64,000 nt of DNA from Paenibacillus ferrarius (GCF_002027705.1 NZ_MBTG01000007.1:52431-116430), one strand, 5' to 3'. Positions 24,823 through 34,046 are shown, counted from the first letter of the stretch. The notes: generated by a model from the sequence alone, not told the origin. Numbers and translations are program-made.

Positions 24823-25947
24823 CTAATCTACGCTTCGCTCCTGCCATTCTTTCATAATGCGCAAGAAAACATTCGGAAAAGCGTACTGATGCAGCTCCTC
24901 CGGTCCAACCCAGCGATAATGAAACGGAATCCATTCTCCCCCATGACCTGGACGATTGGCGTCGCCAAGCTTCGCGCGGTAAACCTTCATTTTCCAGACA
25001 ATATGGCTGAAAATATGCTCCGTATCCATGAACCATTCGTCAGGCTGGATCAGAATTTGCTCTTGATCGGCGAGGTTTTGGCGAAGCAGGCTGCCATTAT
25101 CCTCATCGGAAAGCCATCCCTCAGAGCCCCAAGCCACATGCGGAAGCTCCCACATCCTAGCCAGCAAGCCTTCTTGCGGCCGCTGTCTAATCAGCCACTT
25201 TCCTTCATGTTCGCCTGTTCCTTCAATAAGGGCTACAGCCCGCAATTCGGGGCGCGGCGGTTTGGCTTTCTTCTTGATAGGCAAAGCCTCTTCCATGCCA
25301 GCTTCACGCCCAGAGCAAAATGCCATAACCGGGCACGTCAGACAGTGCGGCGAACGCGGCGTACACACCATCGCCCCAAGCTCCATCAACGCTTGATTGA
25401 AATCACTTGCCGTTCCCTCCAAAATCAATTCACGCGCCAGCTTTTCCATAACGGTTCGAGTCGACGGCTTCATAATATCTTCTTCAATGAGAAAATAACG
25501 TGACAATACCCGCATTACATTCCCATCCACAGCGGGCTCTGGCTTATTGTAAGCGATACTTAGAACCGCCCCCGATGTATACGGACCAACACCCTTCAGC
25601 GAGGAAATCTCCTCTTTGGTCTGGGGAACAATACCGCCGTAACGCTCGTGAACTTCTCTCACAGCCGTTTGCAGATTTCTGGCCCGAGAGTAATATCCAA
25701 GACCTTCCCAGGCCTTCAAAACATTCTCCTCCGGCGCTGTTGCCAAAGCTTCCACCGTTGGGAATTGATCAATGAACCGATGGAAATACGGAATGACCGT
25801 ATCCACCCTAGTTTGCTGCAACATGACTTCGGAAATCCATATATAATAAGGGTTTTTACTTCGGCGCCATGGCAAATCGCGTTTATGTGTATGGTACCAA
25901 TCCAGTAGATTTCTGGAAAAATATTGCTTTTGTTCTTCGCTGTACAT
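24823..25947 (-). CDS. mutY: A/G-specific adenine glycosylase
   Basis: A 374-residue DNA repair enzyme that removes adenine mispaired with 8-oxoguanine. The helix-hairpin-helix and catalytic region (LKGVGPYTSGAVLSIAY, then PAVDGNVMRVLSR with the catalytic Asp) are present, with the catalytic Glu in SEVMLQQTRV. The 4Fe-4S loop is C-x6-C-x2-C-x5-C (CTPRSPHCLTCPVMAFC). The C-terminal NUDIX-like 8-oxoG recognition domain covers about 235-370. ATG 25947 follows AAGGAG by 6 bp; longer in-frame starts lack a site. Confidence 0.96.
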   Translation of the reverse strand: MYSEEQKQYFSRNLLDWYHTHKRDLPWRRSKNPYYIWISEVMLQQTRVDTVIPYFHRFIDQFPTVEALATAPEENVLKAWEGLGYYSRARNLQTAVREVHERYGGIVPQTKEEISSLKGVGPYTSGAVLSIAYNKPEPAVDGNVMRVLSRYFLIEEDIMKPSTRTVMEKLARELILEGTASDFNQALMELGAMVCTPRSPHCLTCPVMAFCSGREAGMEEALPIKKKAKPPRPELRAVALIEGTGEHEGKWLIRQRPQEGLLARMWELPHVAWGSEGWLSDEDNGSLLRQNLADQEQILIQPDEWFMDTEHIFSHIVWKMKVYRAKLGDANRPGHGGEWIPFHYRWVGPEELHQYAFPNVFLRIMKEWQERSVD

Positions 25948-26046
25948 GAGCTCTCCTTCTCTATGGGGCGCGTTCCAGTTATAATGAATGAATGGACATG
26001 TCTCCATTATACGAGAAGTGTGGAACATAAAACTAGAGGTGAATGT

Positions 26047-26607
26047 ATGCAAAACACGAAGCAAACCGATTTGGCAAATAAAAGGAAAGCATGGATTGGC
26101 GACGCTCGCGCATTAATCCCCTTGTTATTCATCTGGGGCGCCGAGTGGATGTTCAGCGCTATTATGGACTTCGCCATTTACTGGCGCGACTTGGATTGGT
26201 TGAAGCAAGCGGCTTTCATCACCGCCGTTGTGGCGAGCTTAATCCAACTTTGGAGCCTGCGCAAAGACTTCCGCAAGAATGACTCCGCTGAACGGAGTGG
26301 ATGGGGACATCCAGCACTGCTTCTGCTGCCAGGCGTGATGCTCATCGCAGCCATTGCGCTGCTCGAGGCCATCGGCGCTGTCGGGCCGTTGTTCAGCCCT
26401 GTGCTGCGAGCGTTCATCCTCGCAATCGGGTTCGTGCAGGTTGGCCTCCTGCTCGGCAGGCCAATGATCTACCTTGGCTTGTGGATGTTCGCACTGACTG
26501 CCCTGATGGGCGTGTGGTATTTGGGCTATTCCGCTGTCATCCTCGAAGGCATGGGCGGCATTAGCCTGATTGCCGGCGGGTATATGCTGCGGGTTTGGGG
26601 GCGGTAG
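26047..26607 (+). CDS. Hypothetical multi-pass membrane protein
   Basis: A 186-residue protein with about five or six hydrophobic segments (residues 20-180) and a charged loop RKDFRKNDSAERSGWGH. ATG 26047 follows AGAGGTGA. Not recognised as a named family. It lies 94 bp before a cytochrome c lipoprotein on the same strand and is divergent from mutY; co-function with the cytochrome is possible but unproven. Confidence 0.65.
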   Translation: MQNTKQTDLANKRKAWIGDARALIPLLFIWGAEWMFSAIMDFAIYWRDLDWLKQAAFITAVVASLIQLWSLRKDFRKNDSAERSGWGHPALLLLPGVMLIAAIALLEAIGAVGPLFSPVLRAFILAIGFVQVGLLLGRPMIYLGLWMFALTALMGVWYLGYSAVILEGMGGISLIAGGYMLRVWGR

Positions 26608-26701
26608 TTTTTCGGCCTCTCGGCGGGCTCGGGAGAGGATAAGCAAAATGGCAGCTCCACCACAGCTGCCAGCAAACACAATCAAGCATAGGGGGCAGCT
26701 C

Positions 26702-27169
26702 ATGCTGAAACAAACCAAACAGGCTTGCGGCGACGCAAGCCTGAACGACAACAAGCTGCCGGACGATTCATCCGGCAGCAGCACAGCGCCGCAGCGCGCA
26801 GCACGGCGGCTAACTATCGGCGCGCTCATCCTTGCGCCGATGATGCTCGCGCTAGCCGCGTGCGGCGGCACTTCGGGCGGCAGCGCCACCCCGAAGGCAC
26901 CGGCCGCAACCGCCGCGAGCGAGAGCAACCCTGCGTACGTGAAGGCGCAGGAGCTCTTCACCGCGAACAAGTGCATCAGCTGCCACGGTGTGGATCTGGA
27001 GGGCAAAGTCGGCGTCAAGACGAATTTGCAGAAGGTCGGCAGCAAGCTGAGCAGCGAGCAAATCGCGAACCAAATCAAGAACGGCGGGGGCGGCATGCCC
27101 GTCTACAAAACGAAGCTGTCCGAAGAAGAAATCGGACTGCTCACCGACTGGCTAAGCTCCAAAAAATAG
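26702..27169 (+). CDS. c-type cytochrome lipoprotein
   Basis: A 155-residue small cytochrome c anchored outside the membrane. The lipobox is LALAAC (Cys about residue 52) after a hydrophobic stretch ILAPMMLALA; the long, GC-rich 36-residue region before it is unusual. Haem binding is CISCHG, with the distal Met in GGMPVYKTKLSEEE. It resembles CccB/cytochrome c-551, electron carriers to terminal oxidases in Bacilli. ATG 26702 follows AGGGGG. Confidence 0.88.
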   Translation: MLKQTKQACGDASLNDNKLPDDSSGSSTAPQRAARRLTIGALILAPMMLALAACGGTSGGSATPKAPAATAASESNPAYVKAQELFTANKCISCHGVDLEGKVGVKTNLQKVGSKLSSEQIANQIKNGGGGMPVYKTKLSEEEIGLLTDWLSSKK

Positions 27170-27189
27170 CAGCCATAGCGATATAGCTA

Positions 27190-27230
27190 GGGCCCAGCAA
27201 GCACGCATATCATTCGTGCTTGCTGGGCCC
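27190..27230 (+). terminator. Bidirectional terminator between cytochrome c and acpS
   Basis: Perfect 16-bp stem GGGCCCAGCAAGCACG / CGTGCTTGCTGGGCCC with a 9-nt loop. TTCTTT follows on the plus strand. The minus-strand side lacks a long T run, so its role for acpS is less sure. Confidence 0.85.
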
Positions 27231-27234
27231 TTCT

Positions 27235-27621
27235 TTATAGCTCCTCCACAATCGCATAAGCGGCAGCCATTGTTTCTGTATGCGTAATGCTAATATGGAG
27301 TCGATGGCTGCCTTTTAGGCCTGCCCGCAGCAGTGCTTCTTCCCTCACTGAGCAGATCGGTTTGCCCAGAGCATCCGGCAGCACTTCAATGTCCTGAAAG
27401 CCGATTTGCTTGCCTATTCCGCAGCCAATCGCTTTGACAATCGCTTCTTTCGCTGCAAAACGGCCGGAAGCAAACTCCGCAAGCCGACCACGCCGCTGCT
27501 GTGCCAGCTCCCGCTCCTGAGGCGTCAGAATACGCTCCAGAAATCTTTCGCCTGATGAGCCCTCCAGCATTTTGCGCAGTCGCGCGATTTCAACCAAATC
27601 TGTTCCAACTCCAATAATCAT
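27235..27621 (-). CDS. acpS: Holo-[acyl-carrier-protein] synthase
   Basis: A 128-residue enzyme that transfers 4'-phosphopantetheine from CoA to acyl carrier protein. Family signatures: MIIGVGTDLVEIARL at the start, and FAAKEAIVKAIGCG with metal-binding Glu; ISITHTETMAAAYAI near the end. ATG 27621 matches the conserved family start; an ATG 10 codons upstream has no ribosome site. Confidence 0.95.
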   Translation of the reverse strand: MIIGVGTDLVEIARLRKMLEGSSGERFLERILTPQERELAQQRRGRLAEFASGRFAAKEAIVKAIGCGIGKQIGFQDIEVLPDALGKPICSVREEALLRAGLKGSHRLHISITHTETMAAAYAIVEEL

Positions 27622-27726
27622 CGTGGCTATGCCCCACTTTTCTTCCTGCATTTTGGGTTCAATTTACATGATTCTGCGCCAGCGGTCAAGGTTCACACCT
27701 TTTTTTCTTCCGTCTCTCCCCCCCTG

Positions 27727-27746
27727 CTTACTTCAAGGTAAGTAAG
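27727..27746. promoter_or_regulatory. Palindrome upstream of the aldo/keto reductase gene
   Basis: CTTACTT, CAAGGT, AAGTAAG: perfect 7-bp arms, 80 bp before the start codon. TATACT at 27788-27793 could be a -10 box. Regulator unknown. Confidence 0.4.
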
Positions 27747-27826
27747 TCACTCTATTTTCAGTTCTTCTACGATCCCTGAACAAGGGGTATACTGGACATA
27801 GACTAAATTGCTAGGAGGCCAACTGA

Positions 27827-28804
27827 ATGAGAATTATGCCGCTAGAAAAACGCGGAATCTCCAATAGCCGGATCGTTTTCGGTTGTATGGGAATTGGCGG
27901 AGAATGGAACAACGCCCCTTATACCAAAGAAGATTACATCATTGCTGAGAAAGCAGTGGAAGCTGCCTTATCCATAGGCATTACCATGTTTGATCATGCC
28001 GATATTTATAGAAGAGGCAAATCCGAATCTATTTTTGGCGAAATCCTCAAAAAAAGACCTGATCTGCGCGACCAAATTATTCTGCAATCCAAAGTTGGTA
28101 TTCGCTTTCAAGACGAAGTGAATCCACAGCGCTTTGATTTCAGCAAAGGTCATATCCTAAGCTCAGTTGATGGTATTCTGCAGCGACTAGGCGTGGAACA
28201 TTTGGATGTGCTGCTGCTGCACCGTCCTGACCCGCTCATGGAGCCGGAAGAGATCGCAGAAGCCTTCAACACGCTGCGTTCCGCCGGAAAAGTGCGGCAT
28301 TTCGGGGTATCCAATATGAGCTCTGCCCAAATTCGCTTCATTCAAAATTCACTGCCTGAGCCGCTCGTAGTGAATCAACTGGAGATGAGCTTGGCTCGCA
28401 TCGACTGGGTTGAACAAGGCATCTTGGTCAATCAAAAGGACGGCCTCGGCGTGAACTTTGCTGATGGCATCATGGAGCATTGCCAAATGGCCGATATCCA
28501 AATTCAAGCTTGGGGCCCGCTGGCCCAAGGCAAATTCTCCGGCAGCGTACCGGAAGATGCGCCTGAGACGATCAAGAACACAGCCACGCTCGTACAAAAA
28601 ATGGCTAAGGAAAAAGAAACAACACCAGAATCAATCGTTCTGGGTTGGTTAATGAAACACCCTGCGCGCATTCAGCCAGTCATCGGTACTTCCTCAGATA
28701 AGCGCGTCCTTGCTTGCCAGGATGCTGTGCGCATTTCCGAAACCATGACACGCGAAGAATGGTACACCTTGCTCGAGAGCTCCCGCGGCGCTCGCATGCC
28801 ATAG
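27827..28804 (+). CDS. Aldo/keto reductase, YdhF type
   Basis: A 325-residue NADPH-dependent oxidoreductase. The catalytic tetrad is visible: Asp and Tyr in FDHADIYRRGKSE, Lys in LQSKVGIRF, His in LLLHRPDPLM. FGVSNMSSAQI and IQPVIGTSS complete the nucleotide-binding side. Resembles the YdhF/COG4989 branch; the substrate is unknown. AGGAGG lies 9 bp upstream. Monocistronic. Confidence 0.9.
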   Translation: MRIMPLEKRGISNSRIVFGCMGIGGEWNNAPYTKEDYIIAEKAVEAALSIGITMFDHADIYRRGKSESIFGEILKKRPDLRDQIILQSKVGIRFQDEVNPQRFDFSKGHILSSVDGILQRLGVEHLDVLLLHRPDPLMEPEEIAEAFNTLRSAGKVRHFGVSNMSSAQIRFIQNSLPEPLVVNQLEMSLARIDWVEQGILVNQKDGLGVNFADGIMEHCQMADIQIQAWGPLAQGKFSGSVPEDAPETIKNTATLVQKMAKEKETTPESIVLGWLMKHPARIQPVIGTSSDKRVLACQDAVRISETMTREEWYTLLESSRGARMP

Positions 28805-28811
28805 ATGAACA

Positions 28812-28842
28812 ACAACCCCTGACCATTATGGTCGGGGGTTGG
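28812..28842. terminator. Terminator between aldo/keto reductase and nadE
   Basis: AACCCCTGACC / GGTCGGGGGTT stem with ATTAT loop, then TTATATT on the plus strand. Could serve both converging genes. Confidence 0.65.
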
Positions 28843-28847
28843 TTATA

Positions 28848-29657
28848 TTAGATACCTGGAATCGGAATCCGTTTATGCTCCGTCTTCAAATATTGCTTCT
28901 CCAGCTTCTCTTGCGCCTCAGCCGATATTTGCTTGCCTTCCAAGTAGTCGCTGTTATCGCCGTATGTAATCCCCAGCTCATTCTCGTCCGTTTGACCGTC
29001 CCATAGGCCGGCTGTCGGCGCTTTATCCAGCACGCTCTGCGGAACGCCCAGCTTCGCTGCCAAGGAGCGCACTTGGCGCTTGTTCAGCGTGCTCAGTGGT
29101 GTAATGTCGACCGCTCCGTCGCCATATTTGGTGAAGAAACCTGTGATCGCTTCAGAGGCATGGTCTGTGCCAACAACGATCAAGCCCAGTTCAAAAGCCA
29201 GCGCATACTGCATCACCATGCGAGTGCGCGCTTTGATGTTGCCTTTGCCGCCACGGCTGACATGCTGATGCACGCCGATATGCTTGAGTCCATACTCAAC
29301 TTCAATGGCGATTTCATCGACAGCCTCTTCAATGTTATTCTCGATTTGATGTTTCAAATCAAAAGCCTTCGCCACCGCATAGCTGTCTTCGATATCGACT
29401 TGCTGCCCGTAAGGCTGGAATACGCCAACGGTTTTGTACTCCTTGCCCTTCTCCGCTGTCAGCTCGTCCGTCGCTTGCTTGCATAAGCCAGCCGCTACCG
29501 CGCTGTCAATGCCGCCGCTGATTGCAATCAGCAGACCGTTCGCGTTTGCACCCAGCACATAATTCTTCAGGAAATCCACGCGTTTGCGAATTTCTTCATC
29601 AATATCAATTTCCGGTTTCACGCCAAGCTTCGCAATAATATCGGTTTGCAAACTCAT
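28848..29657 (-). CDS. nadE: NH3-dependent NAD+ synthetase
   Basis: A 269-residue enzyme that amidates deamido-NAD+ with ammonia. The P-loop is AISGGIDSAVAAGL; VVGTDHASEAITGFFTKYGDGA is the conserved metal/ammonia region; ARTRMVMQYALAFE and KAPTAGLWDGQTDENELG are also diagnostic. Length matches the short, glutaminase-free form. ATG 29657 follows GGTGGAG. Confidence 0.97.
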   Translation of the reverse strand: MSLQTDIIAKLGVKPEIDIDEEIRKRVDFLKNYVLGANANGLLIAISGGIDSAVAAGLCKQATDELTAEKGKEYKTVGVFQPYGQQVDIEDSYAVAKAFDLKHQIENNIEEAVDEIAIEVEYGLKHIGVHQHVSRGGKGNIKARTRMVMQYALAFELGLIVVGTDHASEAITGFFTKYGDGAVDITPLSTLNKRQVRSLAAKLGVPQSVLDKAPTAGLWDGQTDENELGITYGDNSDYLEGKQISAEAQEKLEKQYLKTEHKRIPIPGI

Positions 29658-29727
29658 CGTTCTCTCCACCTTTTTCTTTCGTTTAGGAAGCCCATTGTGC
29701 TTTACAGATTAGTATAGACTTTCGCAC

Positions 29728-29756
29728 TTCAAATTTCAAAGGCCAGCCTGTATAAT
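29728..29756 (+). promoter_or_regulatory. SigA-type promoter
   Basis: TTCAAA (29728-29733), 17 bp, TATAAT (29751-29756), 35 bp before the next start codon. Confidence 0.5.
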
Positions 29757-29790
29757 AAATGGAGATACATATTGAAAGGAGACTTACAGT

Positions 29791-30819
29791 ATGTTCAAAC
29801 TTTATAAAAGCAACATAGGTTATTTCCTAGGCATAAGCTTGTTTATAATCCTAATTGATTTCGTAATTGTTAAGTCCCAGATGTACCAAGCGAATAATCA
29901 ACTTCTGACCGTAGGTATTGCATTAGATTTCATCGCTGTTATCCCCTTATTGCTTTACTTCCTCATTTATCGAAAAATCAATAAAAAAATCATATCCATA
30001 CTTCCCTTCGCCTTCTTTGGGTATATAGCTTTACAGTTTTTGATACCTCATACGGGGCAAGAAACACTTGAATTTGTCAAATACACACTCATCCCGCTGG
30101 AGCTGCTGTTCCTTTGTTATGAAGGTTATAAAATCTTTCAAATTATTAATTATTTTAGAGCCAACAGAGCTACGAATCGCCCGCCGCTAGAAATCGTTAG
30201 AAAAGCTATTGAAGGAGCATTCAACAACTCGAAAATAGCCTCTTTACTTGTTCATGATGTATCTATCTTTTACTACGCTATTATGGCGTGGAGAAAAAAA
30301 CCTTATGTACGAACGGGTGCTGCTTCATTTAGTTATCACAAAAATTCAAGCTGGCTAATCACCATATTGATTTTATCCAAAATATTATTAATCGAAGGTG
30401 TTTGTATTCATCTTCTTCTGTCGCAGTGGTCACCTACCGTTGCATGGCTGCTTTCATTGGGAAATATATATATCATTTTCTTATTAATTGCCGATTATCG
30501 AGCTATGTGTTTAAATCCGATTTTGCTTTCAAACCAAAGTATCCGTATTCAATATGGCATTCAACTGTCATCACCAATTGATATTGATATCGCTAATATT
30601 GCGTCCGTCTCAATCATTCATTATAAAAAACTAACGAAACATGATTTAAAAACATCCGTTACTCCCCTCGTGATTGAGCCCAACGTGCTTATTCAATTAA
30701 AAAATGAAATCACGATGATCCGTCTGTTTGGAAAACGGCAAATTGTTGATCGACTTTATCTATTTATGGATGAACCTGATGAATTCTATATTGAATGCTA
30801 TAAATATTTGGATAAATAA
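29791..30819 (+). CDS. Orphan membrane protein, unknown function
   Basis: A 342-residue protein. Hydrophobic segments at about 10-30, 42-60, 68-86, 98-118, 185-207 and 212-232 suggest six helices; the C-terminal third (from about 240) is soluble and beta-rich (IRIQYGIQLSSPIDIDIANI). Codon use is AT-richer than neighbours. AAAGGAG lies 8 bp upstream. Not recognised; similar proteins are reported in Bacillus without a known role. Monocistronic. Confidence 0.7.
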   Translation: MFKLYKSNIGYFLGISLFIILIDFVIVKSQMYQANNQLLTVGIALDFIAVIPLLLYFLIYRKINKKIISILPFAFFGYIALQFLIPHTGQETLEFVKYTLIPLELLFLCYEGYKIFQIINYFRANRATNRPPLEIVRKAIEGAFNNSKIASLLVHDVSIFYYAIMAWRKKPYVRTGAASFSYHKNSSWLITILILSKILLIEGVCIHLLLSQWSPTVAWLLSLGNIYIIFLLIADYRAMCLNPILLSNQSIRIQYGIQLSSPIDIDIANIASVSIIHYKKLTKHDLKTSVTPLVIEPNVLIQLKNEITMIRLFGKRQIVDRLYLFMDEPDEFYIECYKYLDK

Positions 30820-30852
30820 GCTGCTCTTTAAGCGCAAAACCAGAACCACAAG

Positions 30853-30894
30853 AAAAAAGGCCCCTCGCAGCCGCAACTGCAAAGAGCCTTTTTT
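30853..30894. terminator. Bidirectional terminator
   Basis: AAAAAAGGC .. GCCTTTTTT with an interior CGCAG/CTGC pairing. Serves the membrane protein and the bacilliredoxin gene. Confidence 0.85.
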
Positions 30895-30904
30895 GGTCTT
30901 ACAT

Positions 30905-31342
30905 TTATTTGCAATATTCGTTAAAAGCACCAATCAAATCGCCAGCAATCATGTCCGCGGAACGGTCTTCGATTTGGTGACGTTGAATGAAGTGAGCCAG
31001 CTCACCATTCTTGAACAATGCGATGGATGGGGATGAAGGCGGGTACGGCGCCAAGAATTCACGCGCTTTCGCAGTTGCATCCTTCTCTTGTCCAGCAAAC
31101 ACGGTGTACGTGTAAGTAGGCAGTGTGTCGTTTTGCAGCGCTTTTGCCACGCCTGGACGACATTGACCTGCTGCGCAACCACAAACGGAGTTAACGACAA
31201 GCAGCATTGTGCCATCTTTCGATTTTTCGATCGCTTCTTCCACTTGCTCTGGCGTTAGAAGTTCTGTAATACCTAGACGAGTCAAATCTTCTCTCATCGG
31301 TTTAACCATATCTTTCATGTACGAATCAAAAGACATTGCCAT
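30905..31342 (-). CDS. Bacilliredoxin, BrxA/BrxB (YphP/YqiW) family
   Basis: A 145-residue thioredoxin-fold protein. The CGC active-site motif lies in SVCGCAAGQCRPG, as in BrxA/BrxB, which reduce bacillithiol-protein mixed disulfides. FVFAG-type segment TYTVFAGQEKDATA and PSIALFKNGELAHFIQRH are family features. ATG 31342 is set by AAGGGGTGG. BrxA and BrxB cannot be separated from sequence alone. Confidence 0.93.
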   Translation of the reverse strand: MAMSFDSYMKDMVKPMREDLTRLGITELLTPEQVEEAIEKSKDGTMLLVVNSVCGCAAGQCRPGVAKALQNDTLPTYTYTVFAGQEKDATAKAREFLAPYPPSSPSIALFKNGELAHFIQRHQIEDRSADMIAGDLIGAFNEYCK

Positions 31343-31449
31343 ATGTGCCACCCCTTAGGATTTAATAGTTAATAATAAAACGTAAATGGTATTCATTCTA
31401 TTATACATCCGTTGGCGATGAAAGCAAAGTGCCCGGCACGTGTATTCCA

Positions 31450-33096
31450 TTAATTCGCAGGAATTAGTTCTACCTTCAAAGATTGCTCAGGTTTCTCGGT
31501 ATAGTACCAGAAGATGTTCAGCTCGGCTTCATTTTTCTCATAATTAGCGTACATGTCGATCGCCTGATTATTGCCATCACCGCTGAAATTTGCCGTGATC
31601 GGTTTTCCAATCAAGCGCTGCTCTCCTTTGCCCATATAGGTCTGGTTCACGCCGCCAAAGCTAGGATCGGCACTTTCGCTCTGCACGAACAGATTATGAT
31701 CCTGCCTATAGTAAGTCCATACGACTGGATATCCGCCAACCTGGGTCGTTATGGTCTGCTTCTTCTCACTAATATTCCTAAGTCGAATCGGATCTTTGGC
31801 ATCCTTGTGTTCCTCCACCTGATACTTGGCCACAAGCTTTATGGACGTGTCTTCCTTGATTTGCAGGCCTATCGGCCGCTCAAAACGAAAGGTTGTTTCA
31901 TCCGGTTCGCCTTGACCAGCCGAGAACCCGCCATGCAAGATTGTGCCTGCTATATCAAGCTCATAATTCAAATAAGGAAACCGAATATATTTCTCATGGC
32001 TAGCCTTCACGCGAATTTGTGTTGGTGTAATAATCATTTCCTTTAGCACCATAGCGATACCTAAGTCCTCCATGCGGATGTTCAGGTTCTGCTTGACCGT
32101 GCCGCTGAGCATTTGCTTTTTGTCCAAATGAAGCTGATACGTCCACGCCTCGTCCACACGTCGAGTTTCTTTGGTATAGCTCAGTTTATAACTAATTCCA
32201 GATGACTTGAGTTCCTCCGTCTTAAAGGCTTGCTGGCCTGTATATTCACCGTGCTCCCCAGGTGTCCCAAATACATCATGGCCGTCACTTTTGAGAAGAA
32301 CGCCATCTTTGTAGACGGCAATATTCGGGTATGCCAACATTTTGGCCTCGGGGTCGTTAAAGGTGATGGCCGATTTCAACAACGTCTTCTCCCCCTGTTC
32401 AAAAGGCCGAAGCGTCAGATTATCAATGCCGTCTTGGTGAATGGCAAATGATCCTGTTTGACCGCTCATCGGATTGAAATCAAGCTCTCTCTCTACGGTC
32501 GTGAAAGAATGCAGCTTCTGCGCTGTGAACTGGACATCATCTTCCGACTGTTTGGGGGTCCACTCCGTTTCGAAGTAGCCGTTCATCGATTGGGTCGCTT
32601 CATCCCAGCGCTGAAACCGATTGCCTTCAATAGCCTTGCCCTGGCTGTCCTTCATCGTCACTTCGGTAAAATACATATCTTTCACGGACCCTTTTTGAGC
32701 GCTGAGGCTATATAAAATAACAGTGCGATTATCATCTACAATGGCTTTATTGACTGTCAGCTTAATGCCTTCATGTGTAACAGATTGATCGATAATTTGA
32801 CCCAGCCCTTGCTGCAAAACAGCCTGAATCCCGCTGCGATGCGGAAATAAGCTTTCCCAGTTATATGTAAAGGCTGCAAAGACTGGTGTTGCGACCAGAA
32901 TGGCCGCGAATGCTGCAAGAATTACGACTTTACGGTATCTTTTTTTCCTGGGCAAAGATAAATCAACAGCCTTCAGAGCCGTTCTTTCACTGGGGAGGCT
33001 CGGTTCAATTCTTTCCCACATTTTATCGAAATCGGGGTAAGCCATCTCCTGATTATCGTCTAAAAACCGAGAAAAGGTTTGTTCTGCCTTGTCCAT
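31450..33096 (-). CDS. DUF4179 anti-sigma factor
   Basis: A 548-residue membrane protein. The N-terminal ~50 cytosolic residues hold the sigma-binding region (no zinc HxxxCxxC motif seen). One helix spans about 57-76 (VVILAAFAAILVATPVFAAF). The extracellular part has the DUF4179 domain (about 80-170) and a long beta-rich sensor region. It overlaps the sigma gene by 44 bp and has its own AGGAGG, so the pair is coupled. The signal sensed is not shown. Confidence 0.87.
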   Translation of the reverse strand: MDKAEQTFSRFLDDNQEMAYPDFDKMWERIEPSLPSERTALKAVDLSLPRKKRYRKVVILAAFAAILVATPVFAAFTYNWESLFPHRSGIQAVLQQGLGQIIDQSVTHEGIKLTVNKAIVDDNRTVILYSLSAQKGSVKDMYFTEVTMKDSQGKAIEGNRFQRWDEATQSMNGYFETEWTPKQSEDDVQFTAQKLHSFTTVERELDFNPMSGQTGSFAIHQDGIDNLTLRPFEQGEKTLLKSAITFNDPEAKMLAYPNIAVYKDGVLLKSDGHDVFGTPGEHGEYTGQQAFKTEELKSSGISYKLSYTKETRRVDEAWTYQLHLDKKQMLSGTVKQNLNIRMEDLGIAMVLKEMIITPTQIRVKASHEKYIRFPYLNYELDIAGTILHGGFSAGQGEPDETTFRFERPIGLQIKEDTSIKLVAKYQVEEHKDAKDPIRLRNISEKKQTITTQVGGYPVVWTYYRQDHNLFVQSESADPSFGGVNQTYMGKGEQRLIGKPITANFSGDGNNQAIDMYANYEKNEAELNIFWYYTEKPEQSLKVELIPAN

Positions 33097-33610
33097 AAGT
33101 GCTGCCTCCTTGTCGGGAATCTACGCTATGCTTTTCTACCATGCGCCTCATCATATGCAGGCTTTTGTTCAAACGCGATTTGACAGTTCCTAGCGGGATG
33201 CCAACGATATCGGAAATTTCACTTAAGCTGTATTCATTTAAATAACGCAGGGAGACGACAACTCTCATCTTATCGGGCAGTCGCTCTAATAGCTGCGCGC
33301 ATTCCATGGCTGATTCCTTATCTGCAAGAATAGCTTCCACCGTCTTCTCCGAAGCCTGCGTGTGGCCTTGCTGCCATCTGAGACGCTTCGCACGATCGCG
33401 AGAATGCTTCTTCAGATGGTTCAGACATTGATTTACCGCGACTCGCAGAATCCACGTTTTCAAATATTCGACCTGTCGCCAATCGTGTCTGAACACGCTT
33501 ATGAATACTTCTTGGCAGACATCTTCCGCATCTGCTCCATGCTGAAGCATGAAGTAACAGGTTCGATAAACTTCCTTCTTATGCAGGTCGAATACGTCCT
33601 TTTCCGTCAA
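33053..33610 (-). CDS. ECF RNA polymerase sigma factor
   Basis: A 185-residue extracytoplasmic-function sigma factor. Region 2 (about 8-75) has HGADAEDVCQEVFISVFRH and TWILRVAVNQCLNHLKKH; region 4 (about 110-160) has LPDKMRVVVSLRYLNEYSLS and GTVKSRLNKSLHMM. The start is TTG at 33610, supported by AGAGGTG; an upstream ATG (33664) has no site. TGAACC (33663-33658, minus strand) could be an ECF -35 box for autoregulation; the matching -10 is unclear. Confidence 0.9.
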   Translation of the reverse strand: MTEKDVFDLHKKEVYRTCYFMLQHGADAEDVCQEVFISVFRHDWRQVEYLKTWILRVAVNQCLNHLKKHSRDRAKRLRWQQGHTQASEKTVEAILADKESAMECAQLLERLPDKMRVVVSLRYLNEYSLSEISDIVGIPLGTVKSRLNKSLHMMRRMVEKHSVDSRQGGSTYGQGRTNLFSVFRR

Positions 33611-33743
33611 TGCATTCACCTCTCTTTTTACACTATAAACAATCTGAGTTGATAAAAGGTTCATTATTTATGTGCGAATACATTAAGCAAAACGGCTTCG
33701 CCGGTCTGAGAGATCAGCCTCTTCTTATCGACAGACGGAGTAA

Positions 33744-33921
33744 GGGAACTGTAGTACGCTATTTAGGCAAATCGCAGGAAGGCGAGGCTCTTAGGGGAAC
33801 TACAGGGTCTTATTTCCACGAAAAGCGCTGAATTTCTCACGAAACAGCAAAATAGCGTACTGTAGTTCCCACAACCTCGGGATAAGGACTCTTTTTGCTA
33901 GAATAGCGTACTATAGTTCCC
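33744..33921. repeat. MITE/REP-like element with ~21-bp terminal inverted repeats
   Basis: Left end GGGAACTGTAGTACGCTATT (33744) and right end AATAGCGTACTGTAGTTCCC (to 33870) are inverted copies with two mismatches, enclosing 127 bp. A third end copy, AATAGCGTACTATAGTTCCC, lies at 33902-33921. No transposase. A related element is at 62753-62929. The rest of the 33611-34046 gap holds only the next terminator. Confidence 0.85.
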
Positions 33922-33991
33922 TTCACCTCCATGGAGGCAGCTGGAATAACTCCACGTTCACTCCAAAACATTTAAACTCTTATATCTAAGC

Positions 33992-34028
33992 AAAAGGCCC
34001 ACCGAATTGCTCGGCAGGCCTCTTTGTT
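33992..34028 (-). terminator. Terminator of the Lgt-like/DUF3905 pair
   Basis: On the minus strand GGCCTGCCGA, GCAAT, TCGGTGGGCC, TTTTGC. Confidence 0.75.
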
Positions 34029-34046
34029 GTAAATCCGGTTGATTAA

